Of a stretch of DNA of 64,000 bases, positions 19,011-27,102 are shown piece after piece. Each line of letters starts with the position of its first letter. Within the stretch, counting starts at the first letter, position 1. The DNA lies in the NCBI GenBank assembly GCA_014650415.1, contig BMUX01000013.1, forward strand, positions 1 to 64,000. Direction: 5' to 3'. A program made the translations under genes and the position numbers. The notes under the pieces are model-generated. The model had not been told where the DNA came from and did not search any database. It saw only the letters and a list, made by a program, of their open reading frames with translations. This DNA comes from Streptomyces spiroverticillatus (GTDB taxonomy: Bacteria > Actinomycetota > Actinomycetes > Streptomycetales > Streptomycetaceae).

Positions 19011-19458
19011 GGGGTGAGGGTACGGAGGTGGGGGTGCGGGGTGGCAGGGCCAATTCGGGCTGGGTGGACTCGGATTGGGCATCCGGGGGCCTCTTGGTGC
19101 CGGGCGGGCCGGGGCTGCATGTGGCCGGTGCCGTGAGGCGGGCCCGGGTCCCCCTGGGGCGAGCGCGGCCGGTGTCGGGGGTGCGGGCAGGGGGCGGTGT
19201 CCGGGTGGGCCCGGATCGGGCGGGCCGCCCCCTTGCCCGCCCGTTCCGCCCCCGGGGGGCGGCCCCGCCGCCCAAGGGGGCGGGGGAGAGGTGAGGAGGC
19301 GGGCTGCCCCGTCGCCCAAGGGGGCTCGATGGAAAGGGAAGGGGAGGCGTCGTCTTCCGAGAGGGAAGTGGGTTGGGCCTGGTGGGTGATTGAGGGGGAG
19401 GAGGGGGGAGTTCGGGGGGTTAGGGTGCTTCGGTTGTTGTTGGGGTTGAGGAGGCGTT
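19011..19458. other. Very G+C-rich non-coding gap with nested hairpins
   Basis: No gene is convincing here; the open frames are compositional. An outer inverted repeat CCGCCCCCTTG (19226-19236) / CAAGGGGGCGG (19273-19283) encloses a near-perfect inner hairpin at 19246-19262. The element CGCCCAAGGGGGC occurs twice (near 19269 and 19312). A 5-bp hairpin CGGAT/ATCCG lies at 19071-19085. As this gap lies between divergent genes, terminators are not expected, so the hairpins may be regulatory or may simply reflect composition. Confidence 0.5.
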
Positions 19459-19698
19459 ATGGCTGTATTTATGTTGCAGTTGGCGGAAGGGGTCGACGAC
19501 GTGGTCGAGGCCCAGGCCGCCGGGCGGACCAAGTCCGGGGAGATCGTGCTGGAGGCCGCCGACGAGCGGGGGAATCCGGTCCGGATCAGGACCTATCGGC
19601 CCGACGCGGTGACCGCGGTGTTCCGGCGCGGGCCCGCGGACTCCGGGAGCTACGGGTGGATTCCGCAGCCCGCGAGCGGCACCTGGTGGTGCTACTGA
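19459..19698 (+). CDS. Small conserved hypothetical protein
   Basis: A 79-residue protein, MAVFMLQLAEGVDDVVEAQA at the start and GSYGWIPQPASGTWWCY at the end. It looks like a small beta-rich soluble domain; no motif known to me. GAGGAGG 4 nt upstream of the ATG strongly supports expression. Its last 7 bp overlap the convergent gene. Confidence 0.65.
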   Translation: MAVFMLQLAEGVDDVVEAQAAGRTKSGEIVLEAADERGNPVRIRTYRPDAVTAVFRRGPADSGSYGWIPQPASGTWWCY

Positions 19699-20345
19699 CG
19701 CCGTGAGCGCGTCAACTCGCCGACACGGGCGAGAGGGGGGCCCTGTGCCGCCGCGCACCACCAGACCGCCGCGTCGTTCCGTACGACCGGGTGAACGCCC
19801 AGACCGTGCCGATCGCACACCGGCCACACCCGCCGGGTCAGGGTCATGAGCCCTTCCTGAAGATGCTCCGCCACCGCCGCCACCGCGCCGGTCGGATCGT
19901 CACCCGTGGAGGCGAGCAGACCTCCCTCCAGACGCCGCCCGTCCGCCAGCACCACCCCGGCCGCAGGCGGGAAGGCGTCCTCCAGAAGCATCAGGCGGGG
20001 AGCCCCGTGGTGGCCTGCCGAGGGCAGGTCCCGGGCCGCGACCCGCAGCGCCCCGCGCAGCACCTCCAGCCGTTCCGGCGCATGCGTGAAGCCCGGATCG
20101 AAGGCGCATTCCGAGAGCAGGCGCGCGGCGAGAGCCGCCAGTTCGGCCCCGGACAGGGCCGCGGGGGTGCACTCCAGGACCTCCCGGACGGCGTCCCCCC
20201 GGTGGCCCGCGTCGAACAGCGCGCAGGCCAGGGGGACCGGATCCGGGGCGGCGTCCGGGCCTTCGGTGCGCAGGGACCCGTACAGCACGAGGCAAAGGTC
20301 CTCGACGAGGTCGGAGTCGGGGCGCGGGAGCGGTTTGGGCGGCAT
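19692..20345 (-). CDS. Conserved hypothetical protein
   Basis: A 217-residue soluble protein, unrecognised. The first 100 residues are helical and Ala/Leu-rich, with a LACALFDAG-x-RGDAVREVLE segment that could be a degenerate helical repeat. The C-terminal 50 residues (RRVWPVCDRHGLGVHPV, then AAVWWCAAAQGPP) combine Cys, His and Trp in a way seen in several Streptomyces proteins of unknown function, possibly metal binding. It overlaps the convergent small gene by 7 bp. Confidence 0.65.
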   Translation of the reverse strand: MPPKPLPRPDSDLVEDLCLVLYGSLRTEGPDAAPDPVPLACALFDAGHRGDAVREVLECTPAALSGAELAALAARLLSECAFDPGFTHAPERLEVLRGALRVAARDLPSAGHHGAPRLMLLEDAFPPAAGVVLADGRRLEGGLLASTGDDPTGAVAAVAEHLQEGLMTLTRRVWPVCDRHGLGVHPVVRNDAAVWWCAAAQGPPLARVGELTRSRRQ

Positions 20346-20394
20346 GGGGGCGTGCGTCTCCGTGGTGACTGCGGTGAGGCGTCCGCCCCGTCCG

Positions 20395-20826
20395 TCAGGT
20401 GACGAGGCCGGCGAGCTTGCTCAGCGACTCCGTGAGGGCGGTCGTCGCGGAGTCCTTGAGCTTGCCGGCCATCAGGGAGATGGCCGCGCCGGTGAACTCC
20501 CCGTCGATACGGACCAGTGTGCCGCCCGCGTCGGCGGGCGCCAGTGCGTAGCGCATCGCCAGGTTCACGCCCATCGGGCCCTTGCCGCGCACCACAAGGA
20601 GGCGGTCCTCCTCCAACTCCTCGACCGTCCAGTCGACTTCGGCGGGGAAGCTCATCAGCTTCATGTTCTCCCGGTACGTCGCGCCGACCGCGAGCGGGTC
20701 CGGGCCGCCGTTCGGGAAGCTGGTGTGGGTCGCGTTCCACTGGTCGTACGTCGTGAAGTCCGTCAGCCGGGACCAGATACTGCCCGCCGGTGCTTCGATG
20801 CGTGCCTCTGCGCTGACCTCGGCCAT
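20395..20826 (-). CDS. SRPBCC (polyketide cyclase/START-like) protein
   Basis: A 143-residue single-domain protein of the SRPBCC helix-grip fold: MAEVSAEARIEAPAGSIWSR, YDQWNATHTSFPNGGPDPLA, a central beta sheet and a long amphipathic C-terminal helix (GKLKDSATTALTESLSKLAG). These bind hydrophobic ligands in a deep pocket; the ligand is unknown. An in-frame ATG 22 codons upstream has no ribosome-binding site, whereas GGAAG precedes the one used. The dyad CTGATG-N3-CGTCAG lies 73 nt upstream of the start. Confidence 0.82.
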   Translation of the reverse strand: MAEVSAEARIEAPAGSIWSRLTDFTTYDQWNATHTSFPNGGPDPLAVGATYRENMKLMSFPAEVDWTVEELEEDRLLVVRGKGPMGVNLAMRYALAPADAGGTLVRIDGEFTGAAISLMAGKLKDSATTALTESLSKLAGLVT

Positions 20827-20898
20827 GGGAGCTTCCCTTCCGCGCGGAATCCTGCTGGGTGTCGCGGAACGTAGCGGCAGGGTCGTGAACATTCAATA

Positions 20899-20913
20899 CT
20901 GATGAACCGTCAG
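20899..20913. promoter_or_regulatory. CTGATG-N3-CGTCAG dyad (copy 1)
   Basis: CTGATGAACCGTCAG, a near-perfect dyad, upstream of the SRPBCC gene. The same pattern occurs twice in front of the split-barrel gene at 28 kb. It looks like the site of a TetR-type repressor. Confidence 0.55.
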
Positions 20914-21093
20914 GGAAGCGGAGGTGGCGGCCCGGAGGGGTTTCGGGGGCGTTCGGTGCCGTTCTCAGGGAAGTTTCATCCGATCTCCTCCGCAAGGATG
21001 AGGGAGGGGACGGCCGTGCCCAACTCCCGTGGGACGCCCGAATGCTCCCCCGCGCTGATGACCGCGCCGGGGTGCGGGTGATGGGGTGGAGGG

Positions 21094-21624
21094 GTGCACC
21101 ACCCCGCCCGACGACCTTCCGGCGCCACCGGCACCGGAGCGGCCGTCCCTCCGCGCGCAGACATCGAGGCCAGGCTCACCGTAGAGCTGGCCACGGTGGT
21201 CGCAGGCGCGCGCCGGCGGGCCGTGCGGGACGGCGACCGGCAGATCGACACCGCCCACCTGCTGCACTCCCTCCTGGAGACCGACCCCGAGGTGCGCGCC
21301 GCCTTCGAGGGCGCGGACCAGCTCGCCCGCGTCCTCGGATACCTCGTGCAGCGCAGCATCGGCTACGGGCTGCGCTGGCAGGCCAGGGCGGAGGGCGCGC
21401 CCCTGGCGACGCCCGTGACCGGCTGGTCGCCCGCCGCCGTGCGCGCCATGGAGGCCGCTCTCGCGCGGGCCGCGGCGCGCGAGGACGTCCGGGCGGGCGG
21501 CACCGACCTGCTGGCGGCGCTCGCCGCCGACCCCGAGTATCGGGCGGTCGAGGTGCTGCGGCACGCGGGCGTGGACCCGGAGGGGCTGGCGGGGCGGCTG
21601 TGCGTGGGGTCCCGGAGCGCCTGA
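21094..21624 (+). CDS. Clp N-terminal domain protein
   Basis: A 176-residue protein made of one Clp R-domain (ClpA/ClpC N-terminal fold) and no ATPase: two repeats, the first with RQIDTAHLLHSLLE and the second with VRAGGTDLLAALAADPEYRAVEVL. Stand-alone Clp-N proteins are thought to act as adaptors for ClpC or as substrate binders. The only in-frame start near the domain is the GTG used; GGAGG sits almost on top of it, so the true start may differ or be leaderless. Confidence 0.75.
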   Translation: MHHPARRPSGATGTGAAVPPRADIEARLTVELATVVAGARRRAVRDGDRQIDTAHLLHSLLETDPEVRAAFEGADQLARVLGYLVQRSIGYGLRWQARAEGAPLATPVTGWSPAAVRAMEAALARAAAREDVRAGGTDLLAALAADPEYRAVEVLRHAGVDPEGLAGRLCVGSRSA

Positions 21625-21734
21625 GCCCGGCGGGAAGTCGTCGGCCGGGCCCTGCTCGTAACGGAAGAAAAACCGTACGTACATGGCCTTTTGGGGTGTT
21701 TCGCCGTGCGGTCGTCTCGACAGGTGTGACGCAG

Positions 21735-21763
21735 ATGACGGTGCTGACCCGGCCTGTCATGAT
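21735..21763 (+). promoter_or_regulatory. Leaderless promoter of the first EamA gene
   Basis: ATGACG (21735-21740), 17 bp, CATGAT (21758-21763). Transcription start would coincide with the ATG at 21770, which has no ribosome-binding site. Confidence 0.55.
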
Positions 21764-21769
21764 GTTGCG

Positions 21770-22762
21770 ATGCACGCTCAGGGGAGGAGCGTCGGCCTGG
21801 GTCTTGCCCTGGTCTCGGCGCTCGCATTCGGTGGATCAGGTGTCGCGGCCAAGCCGCTGATCGAGGCGGGGCTCGACCCGCTGCACGTGGTGTGGCTGCG
21901 GGTGGCGGGGGCGGCGCTCGTGATGCTGCCGGTCGCCTGGCGCCACCGTGCCCTCGTACGCCGCAGGCCCGTCCTGCTGGCGGGCTTCGGGCTGCTCGCG
22001 GTCGCCGGTGTCCAGGCCTTCTACTTCGCCTCGCTGTCGCGGATACCGGTCGGCGTCGCCCTGCTTGTGGAGTACCTCGCGCCCGCGCTGGTGCTGGGCT
22101 GGGTGCGGTTCGTGCAGCGCAGGCCGGTGACGCGGGCGGCCGCCGTGGGCGTGGTGCTCGCGGTCGGCGGTCTGGCGTGCGTGGTCGAGGTGTGGGCGGG
22201 GCTCAGCTTCGACGTCCTCGGACTGCTGCTCGCGCTGGGCGCGGCCTGCTGCCAGGTCGGCTACTTCGTCCTCTCCGACCAGGGCGGCGACGGCGAGGAC
22301 GCGGCCGACCCGCTGGGCGTGATCGCGTACGGACTGCTCGTCGGCGCGAGTGTTCTGACCGTCGTCGCACAGCCCTGGAACATGAAGTGGGACATCCTGG
22401 GCGGCGCCGTCGACATGGGCGGCAGCCAGGTGCAGGCGTGGGTGCTGCTCGGCTGGATCGTCCTGATCGCGACGGTCCTCGCGTACGTCACCGGAGTGGT
22501 CTCCGTACGGAAACTGTCGCCCCAGGTCGCGGGCGTCGTGGCCTGTCTGGAGGCGGTCATCGCGACCGTGGCGGCCTGGGTGCTGCTGCGCGAGCACCTC
22601 TCGCTGCCGCAGATCGTGGGCGGAGCCGTCGTCCTGATCGGCGCGTTCATCGCGCAGTCCTCCACGCCGAAGGCCCCGAGCGACGGGCCGGTCGCGGGCG
22701 GTGAGCCGGACGAAGTCACCGACGCGGAGGGCGCGTTGTCCACCGGCCGGATCGCACCGTAG
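21770..22762 (+). CDS. DMT superfamily (EamA) transporter
   Basis: A 330-residue membrane protein with ten hydrophobic segments arranged as two EamA repeats (about 1-140 and 155-300). The family exports small metabolites such as amino acids; the substrate is not predictable. The hydrophilic C-tail is acidic. The ATG lacks a Shine-Dalgarno sequence and lies 7 nt after a -10 box, consistent with leaderless translation. A second EamA gene follows after a leader-like region. Confidence 0.88.
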   Translation: MHAQGRSVGLGLALVSALAFGGSGVAAKPLIEAGLDPLHVVWLRVAGAALVMLPVAWRHRALVRRRPVLLAGFGLLAVAGVQAFYFASLSRIPVGVALLVEYLAPALVLGWVRFVQRRPVTRAAAVGVVLAVGGLACVVEVWAGLSFDVLGLLLALGAACCQVGYFVLSDQGGDGEDAADPLGVIAYGLLVGASVLTVVAQPWNMKWDILGGAVDMGGSQVQAWVLLGWIVLIATVLAYVTGVVSVRKLSPQVAGVVACLEAVIATVAAWVLLREHLSLPQIVGGAVVLIGAFIAQSSTPKAPSDGPVAGGEPDEVTDAEGALSTGRIAP

Positions 22763-22772
22763 GGTGACGATC

Positions 22773-22814
22773 ATGCCGAACACACTCGTCCTGCCCCCTC
22801 CCGCCGCCCTCTAG
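22773..22814 (+). CDS. Candidate leader peptide upstream of the second EamA gene
   Basis: A 13-codon ORF, MPNTLVLPPPAAL, ending in TAG, with AGGGTGA 4 nt upstream. It is rich in Leu, Pro and Ala and is followed by two hairpins and then the EamA coding region. This arrangement fits a ribosome-stalling or attenuation leader. It starts 10 nt after the stop of the preceding gene. Whether it is translated is unknown. Confidence 0.45.
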   Translation: MPNTLVLPPPAAL

Positions 22815-22840
22815 CGCGCGGGAGCACAGAAGCCGAAGAC

Positions 22841-22903
22841 CCCCGGGGTGCGCCCCGGGGCGGATCGTCGCTGCCCGCGTGCGGAGCCGAGCGAACCGAT
22901 CCG
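22841..22903 (+). promoter_or_regulatory. Two hairpins of a candidate attenuator
   Basis: Hairpin A is a perfect 8-bp stem, CCCCGGGG-TGCG-CCCCGGGG (22841-22860). Hairpin B pairs CGGATCG (22861-22867) with CGATCCG (22897-22903). They lie between the leader ORF and the EamA start at 22929; A resembles a terminator. Confidence 0.5.
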
Positions 22904-22928
22904 TCTTCGTTTCTCGTGGGGAAGTCAC

Positions 22929-23906
22929 GTGTCCGAGAGTGTTGTTGTTGTACGTTCCGCAGGTCTGTCCGTCGGGCGGGGCCTGCTGTATCTGACCGTC
23001 GCCGGAGTCGCCTGGGGGACTGCCGGGGCGGCTGCCGCGCTGGTCTTCGGGGCCAGCGATCTGGGTCCGCTGTCGCTGTCGTTCTGGCGGTGTGCGGGCG
23101 GGCTGCTGCTGTTGCTGGCGGTACGGGCCTGCACCGGCCGGCGTCGGGAGCCCGTGGTGGCCGAACCCCGGGTGCGGCGTCTCGCCCGCGTGCTGGCGAC
23201 CGGGCTCGCGCTCACCGTGTTCCAGAGCGCCTACTTCGCCGCCGTGCAGGCGACCGGGCTCGCCGTGGCGACGGTCGTCACGCTGGGGGCGGGGCCCGTG
23301 TTCATCGCGCTGGGCGCGCGGGTGCTGCTGGGGGAGCGGCTCGGCGGCGGCGGAGTGTGCGCCGTCGCGGGGGCGCTGGCGGGGCTCGCCGTGCTGACGC
23401 TGGGCGGCGACGGCGGGGCTGTGCGGCCCGGTGGCGTACTGCTGGCGCTGCTGTCGGCGGCCGCGTACGCGGTGATGACGCTGCTCACGCGGTGGCTCGG
23501 GCGGGACGGGGGCGGGGGCGACCCCGTCGCCACGTGCGCCGGGACCTTCGCGGTCGGGACGGTGTGCCTGCTGCCGTTCGCGCTGGCGGAGGGGCTGCTG
23601 CCGCACGCCGGTGAACTCGGCGTGGTGATCGGGCTGTTGGTGTACGTCGCGGCCGTGCCGACCGCGCTCGCCTACGCGCTGTACTTCGCGGGGGCGGCGG
23701 TCGTGCGGTCCGCGACCGTGTCCGTGATCATGCTGCTCGAACCGGTCAGCGCGGCCGTCATCGCGGTCGTCCTGCTCGGCGAGGAGCTGACGGCGGCCAC
23801 CGTGCTGGGCACGTTGCTGCTGCTCACGGCGGTGGCGGGGCTGGCGTACGGGGAGGCGCGGGAAGCGGCGCGGGCGAGGCGGGCGGCGGTGGCTGCAGGG
23901 GGCTGA
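22929..23906 (+). CDS. DMT superfamily (EamA) transporter
   Basis: A 325-residue exporter with ten hydrophobic segments in two EamA repeats, beginning MSESVVVVRSAGLSVGRGLL. The C-terminal repeat contains the family's conserved LEPVSAAVIAVVLLGEELT. The GTG start has GGGGAA 6 nt upstream. Expression may be controlled by the leader ORF and hairpins in front. It shares only the fold with the preceding transporter, so this is not a recent duplication. Confidence 0.88.
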   Translation: MSESVVVVRSAGLSVGRGLLYLTVAGVAWGTAGAAAALVFGASDLGPLSLSFWRCAGGLLLLLAVRACTGRRREPVVAEPRVRRLARVLATGLALTVFQSAYFAAVQATGLAVATVVTLGAGPVFIALGARVLLGERLGGGGVCAVAGALAGLAVLTLGGDGGAVRPGGVLLALLSAAAYAVMTLLTRWLGRDGGGGDPVATCAGTFAVGTVCLLPFALAEGLLPHAGELGVVIGLLVYVAAVPTALAYALYFAGAAVVRSATVSVIMLLEPVSAAVIAVVLLGEELTAATVLGTLLLLTAVAGLAYGEAREAARARRAAVAAGG

Positions 23907-23944
23907 GGCGCGGGGGTGCGTGGCGCGGTGGCGGGCATGGTGGG

Positions 23945-23974
23945 GCGCCGCCGCGCCGCCGCGCCGCCGCGCCG
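23945..23974. repeat. 8-bp tandem repeat (GCGCCGCC) x 3.75
   Basis: GCGCCGCC repeated three times plus GCGCCG in the gap between convergent genes. A simple-sequence tract prone to slippage but lying outside coding sequence. Confidence 0.85.
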
Positions 23975-23982
23975 GCCTCGCG

Positions 23983-24696
23983 TCAGTGCTGGAGGGCGCC
24001 GAGGTAGTCGGGCAGGGCGACGGCCGGGTCGAGGTCGTCGGCCGGGATCGGCAGGCCGTAGCCGCGGGTCAGGGGAACGACGCCGGTCCAGTGCGGGAGG
24101 GCGGCGTCCTCGGGCTCGTCGTTGGGGCCGCCGGTGCGGACCTTCGCCGACACTTCGTCAAGGTCCAGGCGCAGTACGGCTGTTGCGGCCAGCTCCTTGG
24201 CGTTCGCGGGGCGGGAGTCGCGGGAGCGGCCCGGGACGACGTGGTCGACGAGGGCGTCGAGGGCGATGCGCCGCTCCTCCTCGTCGACGACCGGGCGGGC
24301 CGTGCCGAGGACGACGACCGAGCGGTAGTTGATGGAGTGGTGGAAGGCGGACCGGGCCAGGACCAGTCCGTCGACGTGCGTGACGGTCAGGCAGACCTTG
24401 ATGCCCGGGGCCTCCTCGGTGCGCCCGGCGGCGCGCAGCGGGCGCGATCCGGTCGAGCCGTGGACGTACAGGCGATCGCCGATCCGGCCGTAGAGCGTCG
24501 GCAGGACGACGGGGGCGCCGTCGCGGACGAAGCCGAGGTGGCAGACGTAGGCATCGTCGAGTATCGAGTGCACCAGTTCGCGGTCGTAGGAGGCGCGGTC
24601 GGGGGAGCGGGTGGGGACGGTGCGATCGGTGGGGGTGTAGGCGGCGGGGGCGTCGGTCGTGCTGCCGCTGCCGCTGCCGGTGATGCTGTCCTGCAT
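23983..24696 (-). CDS. FMN-binding split-barrel (pyridoxamine oxidase-like) protein
   Basis: A 237-residue flavin split-barrel protein: SYDRELVHSILDDAYVCHLG, VVLPTLYGRIGDRLYVHGS, TVTHVDGLVLARSAFHHSIN with the family His residues, then YRSVVVLGTARPV. Members include Nim-type nitroreductases and uncharacterised oxidoreductases. The ATG at 24696 has GGAGAG 7 nt upstream; an ATG 4 codons earlier is also possible. It is divergent from a MocR regulator, and the two share a 12-bp palindrome, so MocR control of this gene is likely. PLP-related metabolism is a reasonable guess. Confidence 0.82.
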   Translation of the reverse strand: MQDSITGSGSGSTTDAPAAYTPTDRTVPTRSPDRASYDRELVHSILDDAYVCHLGFVRDGAPVVLPTLYGRIGDRLYVHGSTGSRPLRAAGRTEEAPGIKVCLTVTHVDGLVLARSAFHHSINYRSVVVLGTARPVVDEEERRIALDALVDHVVPGRSRDSRPANAKELAATAVLRLDLDEVSAKVRTGGPNDEPEDAALPHWTGVVPLTRGYGLPIPADDLDPAVALPDYLGALQH

Positions 24697-24724
24697 TGCG
24701 CTCTCCATTGCACTAGTGCATACT
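24696..24724 (+). promoter_or_regulatory. Leaderless promoter of the mocR gene
   Basis: TTGCGC (24696-24701), 17 bp, CATACT (24719-24724), followed 7 nt later by the GTG start. Confidence 0.5.
24709..24720. promoter_or_regulatory. 12-bp perfect palindrome, candidate MocR operator
   Basis: TGCACTAGTGCA lies in the spacer and -10 of the mocR promoter and directly before the divergent split-barrel gene. A further half-site GTGCT lies at 24732-24736. It is well placed for autorepression and control of the neighbour. Confidence 0.55.
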
Positions 24725-24731
24725 GTCTTTT

Positions 24732-26069
24732 GTGCTAGGAGAGTATCGGATCAGTGGCAGGCGTGCAGCAGAAATTTCCGCGAGCGTGGAGCGGGGGGTG
24801 GGCGAGGGTGCACTGAAACCCGGTCAACTCCTGCCGCCCATGCGGGAGTTGGCGAACGAGCTCGGGGTGAATCCCAATACGGTCGCGTCCGCATACCGGA
24901 CTCTGCGCGAGCGCGGGGTGATCGAGACGGCCGGACGACGGGGCAGCCGCATCCGCGCGCGCCCGGCCGTGACCGCGCGCGAGTCGATCCGGGCGGATGT
25001 GCCCGCAGGCGTACGGGACTTGAGCAAGGGCAACCCGGACGTCGCCCTGCTCCCCTCCCTGCGGGACGCGATGGCCTGGGCCGTGGAGCGCGCCGACGCG
25101 GAGCCCGTCCTGTACGGGGAGGAGGCCGTCGAGCCGGAGCTGGAACGGCTGGCGCGGGCGGGCTTCGACGCGGCGGGAGTGCCGGACGGGCCGGTGGCGG
25201 TCGCTTCGGGCTCGCTGGACGCCATCGAGCGGGTGCTCGCCGTGCATCTGAAGCCGGGCGACGCGGTCGCCGTGGAGGATCCCGGCTGGGGCGCGATGCT
25301 CGACCTGGTGCCCGCGCTGGGGCTGAAGGCGGTGCCGGTGGCGGTGGACGACGAGGGCCCGCTGCCGGACGAGGTGGAGCGGGCGCTGCGGGGCGGGGCG
25401 CGGGCGGTCGTGGTGACGGCGCGGGCGCAGAACCCGACGGGGGCGGCGGTCGGTGCCGTGCGGGCGGCGGAGCTGCGGGAGGTGCTGGCGGCGCACCCGT
25501 CGGTCCTGCTGGTCGAGGACGACCACGGGCACGGGATCGTGGACCTGCCGGTGCATGTGGTGGCCGGGACGAGCGGCGGGCCCTGGGTGTTCGTACGGTC
25601 GGTGTCCAAGGGGTACGGGCCGGACCTGCGGGTCGCCGTGATGACCGGCGACGCGGAGACCGTGGACCGGGTGCGGGGGCGGCAGCGGCTGGGGCCCGGG
25701 TGGGTGAGCCGGCTGCTCCAGCAGGCGGTCGTACGGCTGTGGACCACGGGGGCCGTGGACACGGAGGCGGTCGCGCGGTCGTACGGAGAACGACGCGACG
25801 CGCTGGTTACGGCGCTGGCGGAACGGGGGGTGCGGGCGCACGGGCGGAGCGGGATGAACGTGTGGGTGCCGGTGGGGGACGAGACGGGGGTGGTGGCGCG
25901 GATGCTCTATGCGGGGTGGGCCGTGGCGCCGGGGGCCCGCTTCCGGGTGCGGGCGGGGGCGGGGGTGAGGGTCACCGTGTCCACGCTGGGGGTCGGCGAG
26001 GTGGGAGCGGTGGCGGATGCGGTGGTGGAGGCGATCGGGGAGGTGGGGGTGGGGCGGAGGTACGAGTAA
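24732..26069 (+). CDS. MocR-type regulator (GntR HTH fused to aminotransferase)
   Basis: A 445-residue chimeric regulator. Residues 1-70 are a GntR winged helix (LLPPMRELANELGVNPNTVASAYRTL); about 100-445 is a fold-type I aminotransferase domain with the PLP lysine K293 in SVSKGYGPDLR and AQNPTGAAV upstream. MocR proteins sense PLP or amino acids and usually control a divergent gene, here the flavin split-barrel protein. The GTG is leaderless. Confidence 0.9.
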   Translation: MLGEYRISGRRAAEISASVERGVGEGALKPGQLLPPMRELANELGVNPNTVASAYRTLRERGVIETAGRRGSRIRARPAVTARESIRADVPAGVRDLSKGNPDVALLPSLRDAMAWAVERADAEPVLYGEEAVEPELERLARAGFDAAGVPDGPVAVASGSLDAIERVLAVHLKPGDAVAVEDPGWGAMLDLVPALGLKAVPVAVDDEGPLPDEVERALRGGARAVVVTARAQNPTGAAVGAVRAAELREVLAAHPSVLLVEDDHGHGIVDLPVHVVAGTSGGPWVFVRSVSKGYGPDLRVAVMTGDAETVDRVRGRQRLGPGWVSRLLQQAVVRLWTTGAVDTEAVARSYGERRDALVTALAERGVRAHGRSGMNVWVPVGDETGVVARMLYAGWAVAPGARFRVRAGAGVRVTVSTLGVGEVGAVADAVVEAIGEVGVGRRYE

Positions 26070-26074
26070 GGCGG

Positions 26075-27040
26075 TCAGGGGGTCTTGCGGGGTTGGGTGA
26101 GGAAGGCGCCGGCGAGCACGACGAGGGCGCCGACCGGAGTGTTCCAGGTGAGGTGTTCGTCGAGGAGGGTGACGCCGGCGGCGGTGGCGATCACCGGGAT
26201 GAAGTAGGTGACCATCTGGGCCGTGGTGGGGCCGACCTCGGTGACCAGGCCGTACTGGATCAGCATCGCGAGGCCCGTGCCCAGGGCGCCGAGGGCGATG
26301 ACGGAGAAGAGGGGGAGGAGGGGGAAGTGGGTGGGGAGGGTGGTGAAGAGGGGGGTGACGACGGCCAGTTGGGCCGTGGCGAGGAGGAGCTGGGTGCCGG
26401 TCATGGAGAGGGCGGAGTCCTTGCTGCCGCCCAGCGTGCGGCGCAGGTAGATCCAGCCGATCGGGTAGCTGAGGGAGGCCAGCAGGGCCATCACGGTGCC
26501 CGCCGGGTCGACGCCCGAGAAGCCCTGCCACGCGCCGAGCACCGTCAGCACGCCGAGGAACCCGAGACCGAGACCGGCCACCCGGCGGCGGGTGGGGCGG
26601 TCCTCGGAGAGCGCGACGAGCGAGAGCGCCATCCCCCAGAGCGGGGAGGTCGCGTTGCAGATGCCCGCGAGCGTCGAGGGGATCGTCAGCTCGGAGTAGG
26701 CGAAGAGGGAGAACGGGAGGGCGTTCAGGAAGAACGCGGCGACCGTGAGATGACCCCAGGTGCGCAGGGAGCGCGGCAGCCGTTCGCGCTTGAGCGCCAT
26801 CGCCGCGACCAGCACGAGTGCCCCGAACAGCAGCCTGCCGAAGGTGACCTGGAAGGGGGCGAAGCCCTCCGTGCCGACCTTGATGAACAGGAAGCTGAAG
26901 CCCCAGATCAGGGCGAGTGCGGCGAAGCGGATGCGCCAGTCGAGCGCCCGGCGGCGGGAGGGGGCCGGGGTGGGAGCGGGGGCGGGCGGTGCGGTCGTGC
27001 GGCTCGGGGCCGAGGGCGCGGGGGTCATGGTTGCCACCAT
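26075..27040 (-). CDS. DMT superfamily (EamA) transporter
   Basis: A 321-residue exporter with a Pro/Ala-rich cytoplasmic N-tail (about 1-30) and ten hydrophobic segments in two EamA repeats. It is the third DMT transporter in 5 kb and unlike the other two in sequence. It is divergent from a LysR regulator with 62 bp between starts, an arrangement in which the LysR protein commonly controls the exporter. It converges with mocR with 5 bp between stops. Confidence 0.88.
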   Translation of the reverse strand: MVATMTPAPSAPSRTTAPPAPAPTPAPSRRRALDWRIRFAALALIWGFSFLFIKVGTEGFAPFQVTFGRLLFGALVLVAAMALKRERLPRSLRTWGHLTVAAFFLNALPFSLFAYSELTIPSTLAGICNATSPLWGMALSLVALSEDRPTRRRVAGLGLGFLGVLTVLGAWQGFSGVDPAGTVMALLASLSYPIGWIYLRRTLGGSKDSALSMTGTQLLLATAQLAVVTPLFTTLPTHFPLLPLFSVIALGALGTGLAMLIQYGLVTEVGPTTAQMVTYFIPVIATAAGVTLLDEHLTWNTPVGALVVLAGAFLTQPRKTP

Positions 27041-27102
27041 GGGCCGATCCGACCTCGTAGCACAAGCAACTTTTCGTGGCGGTACCGCTTAGCATTGCTT
27101 AC

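Noticed and set aside
19011..19530. 170-codon N-terminal extension of PhzF
   Set aside because: Pro/Thr low-complexity sequence through a hairpin-rich gap; PhzF relatives begin at the ATG used.
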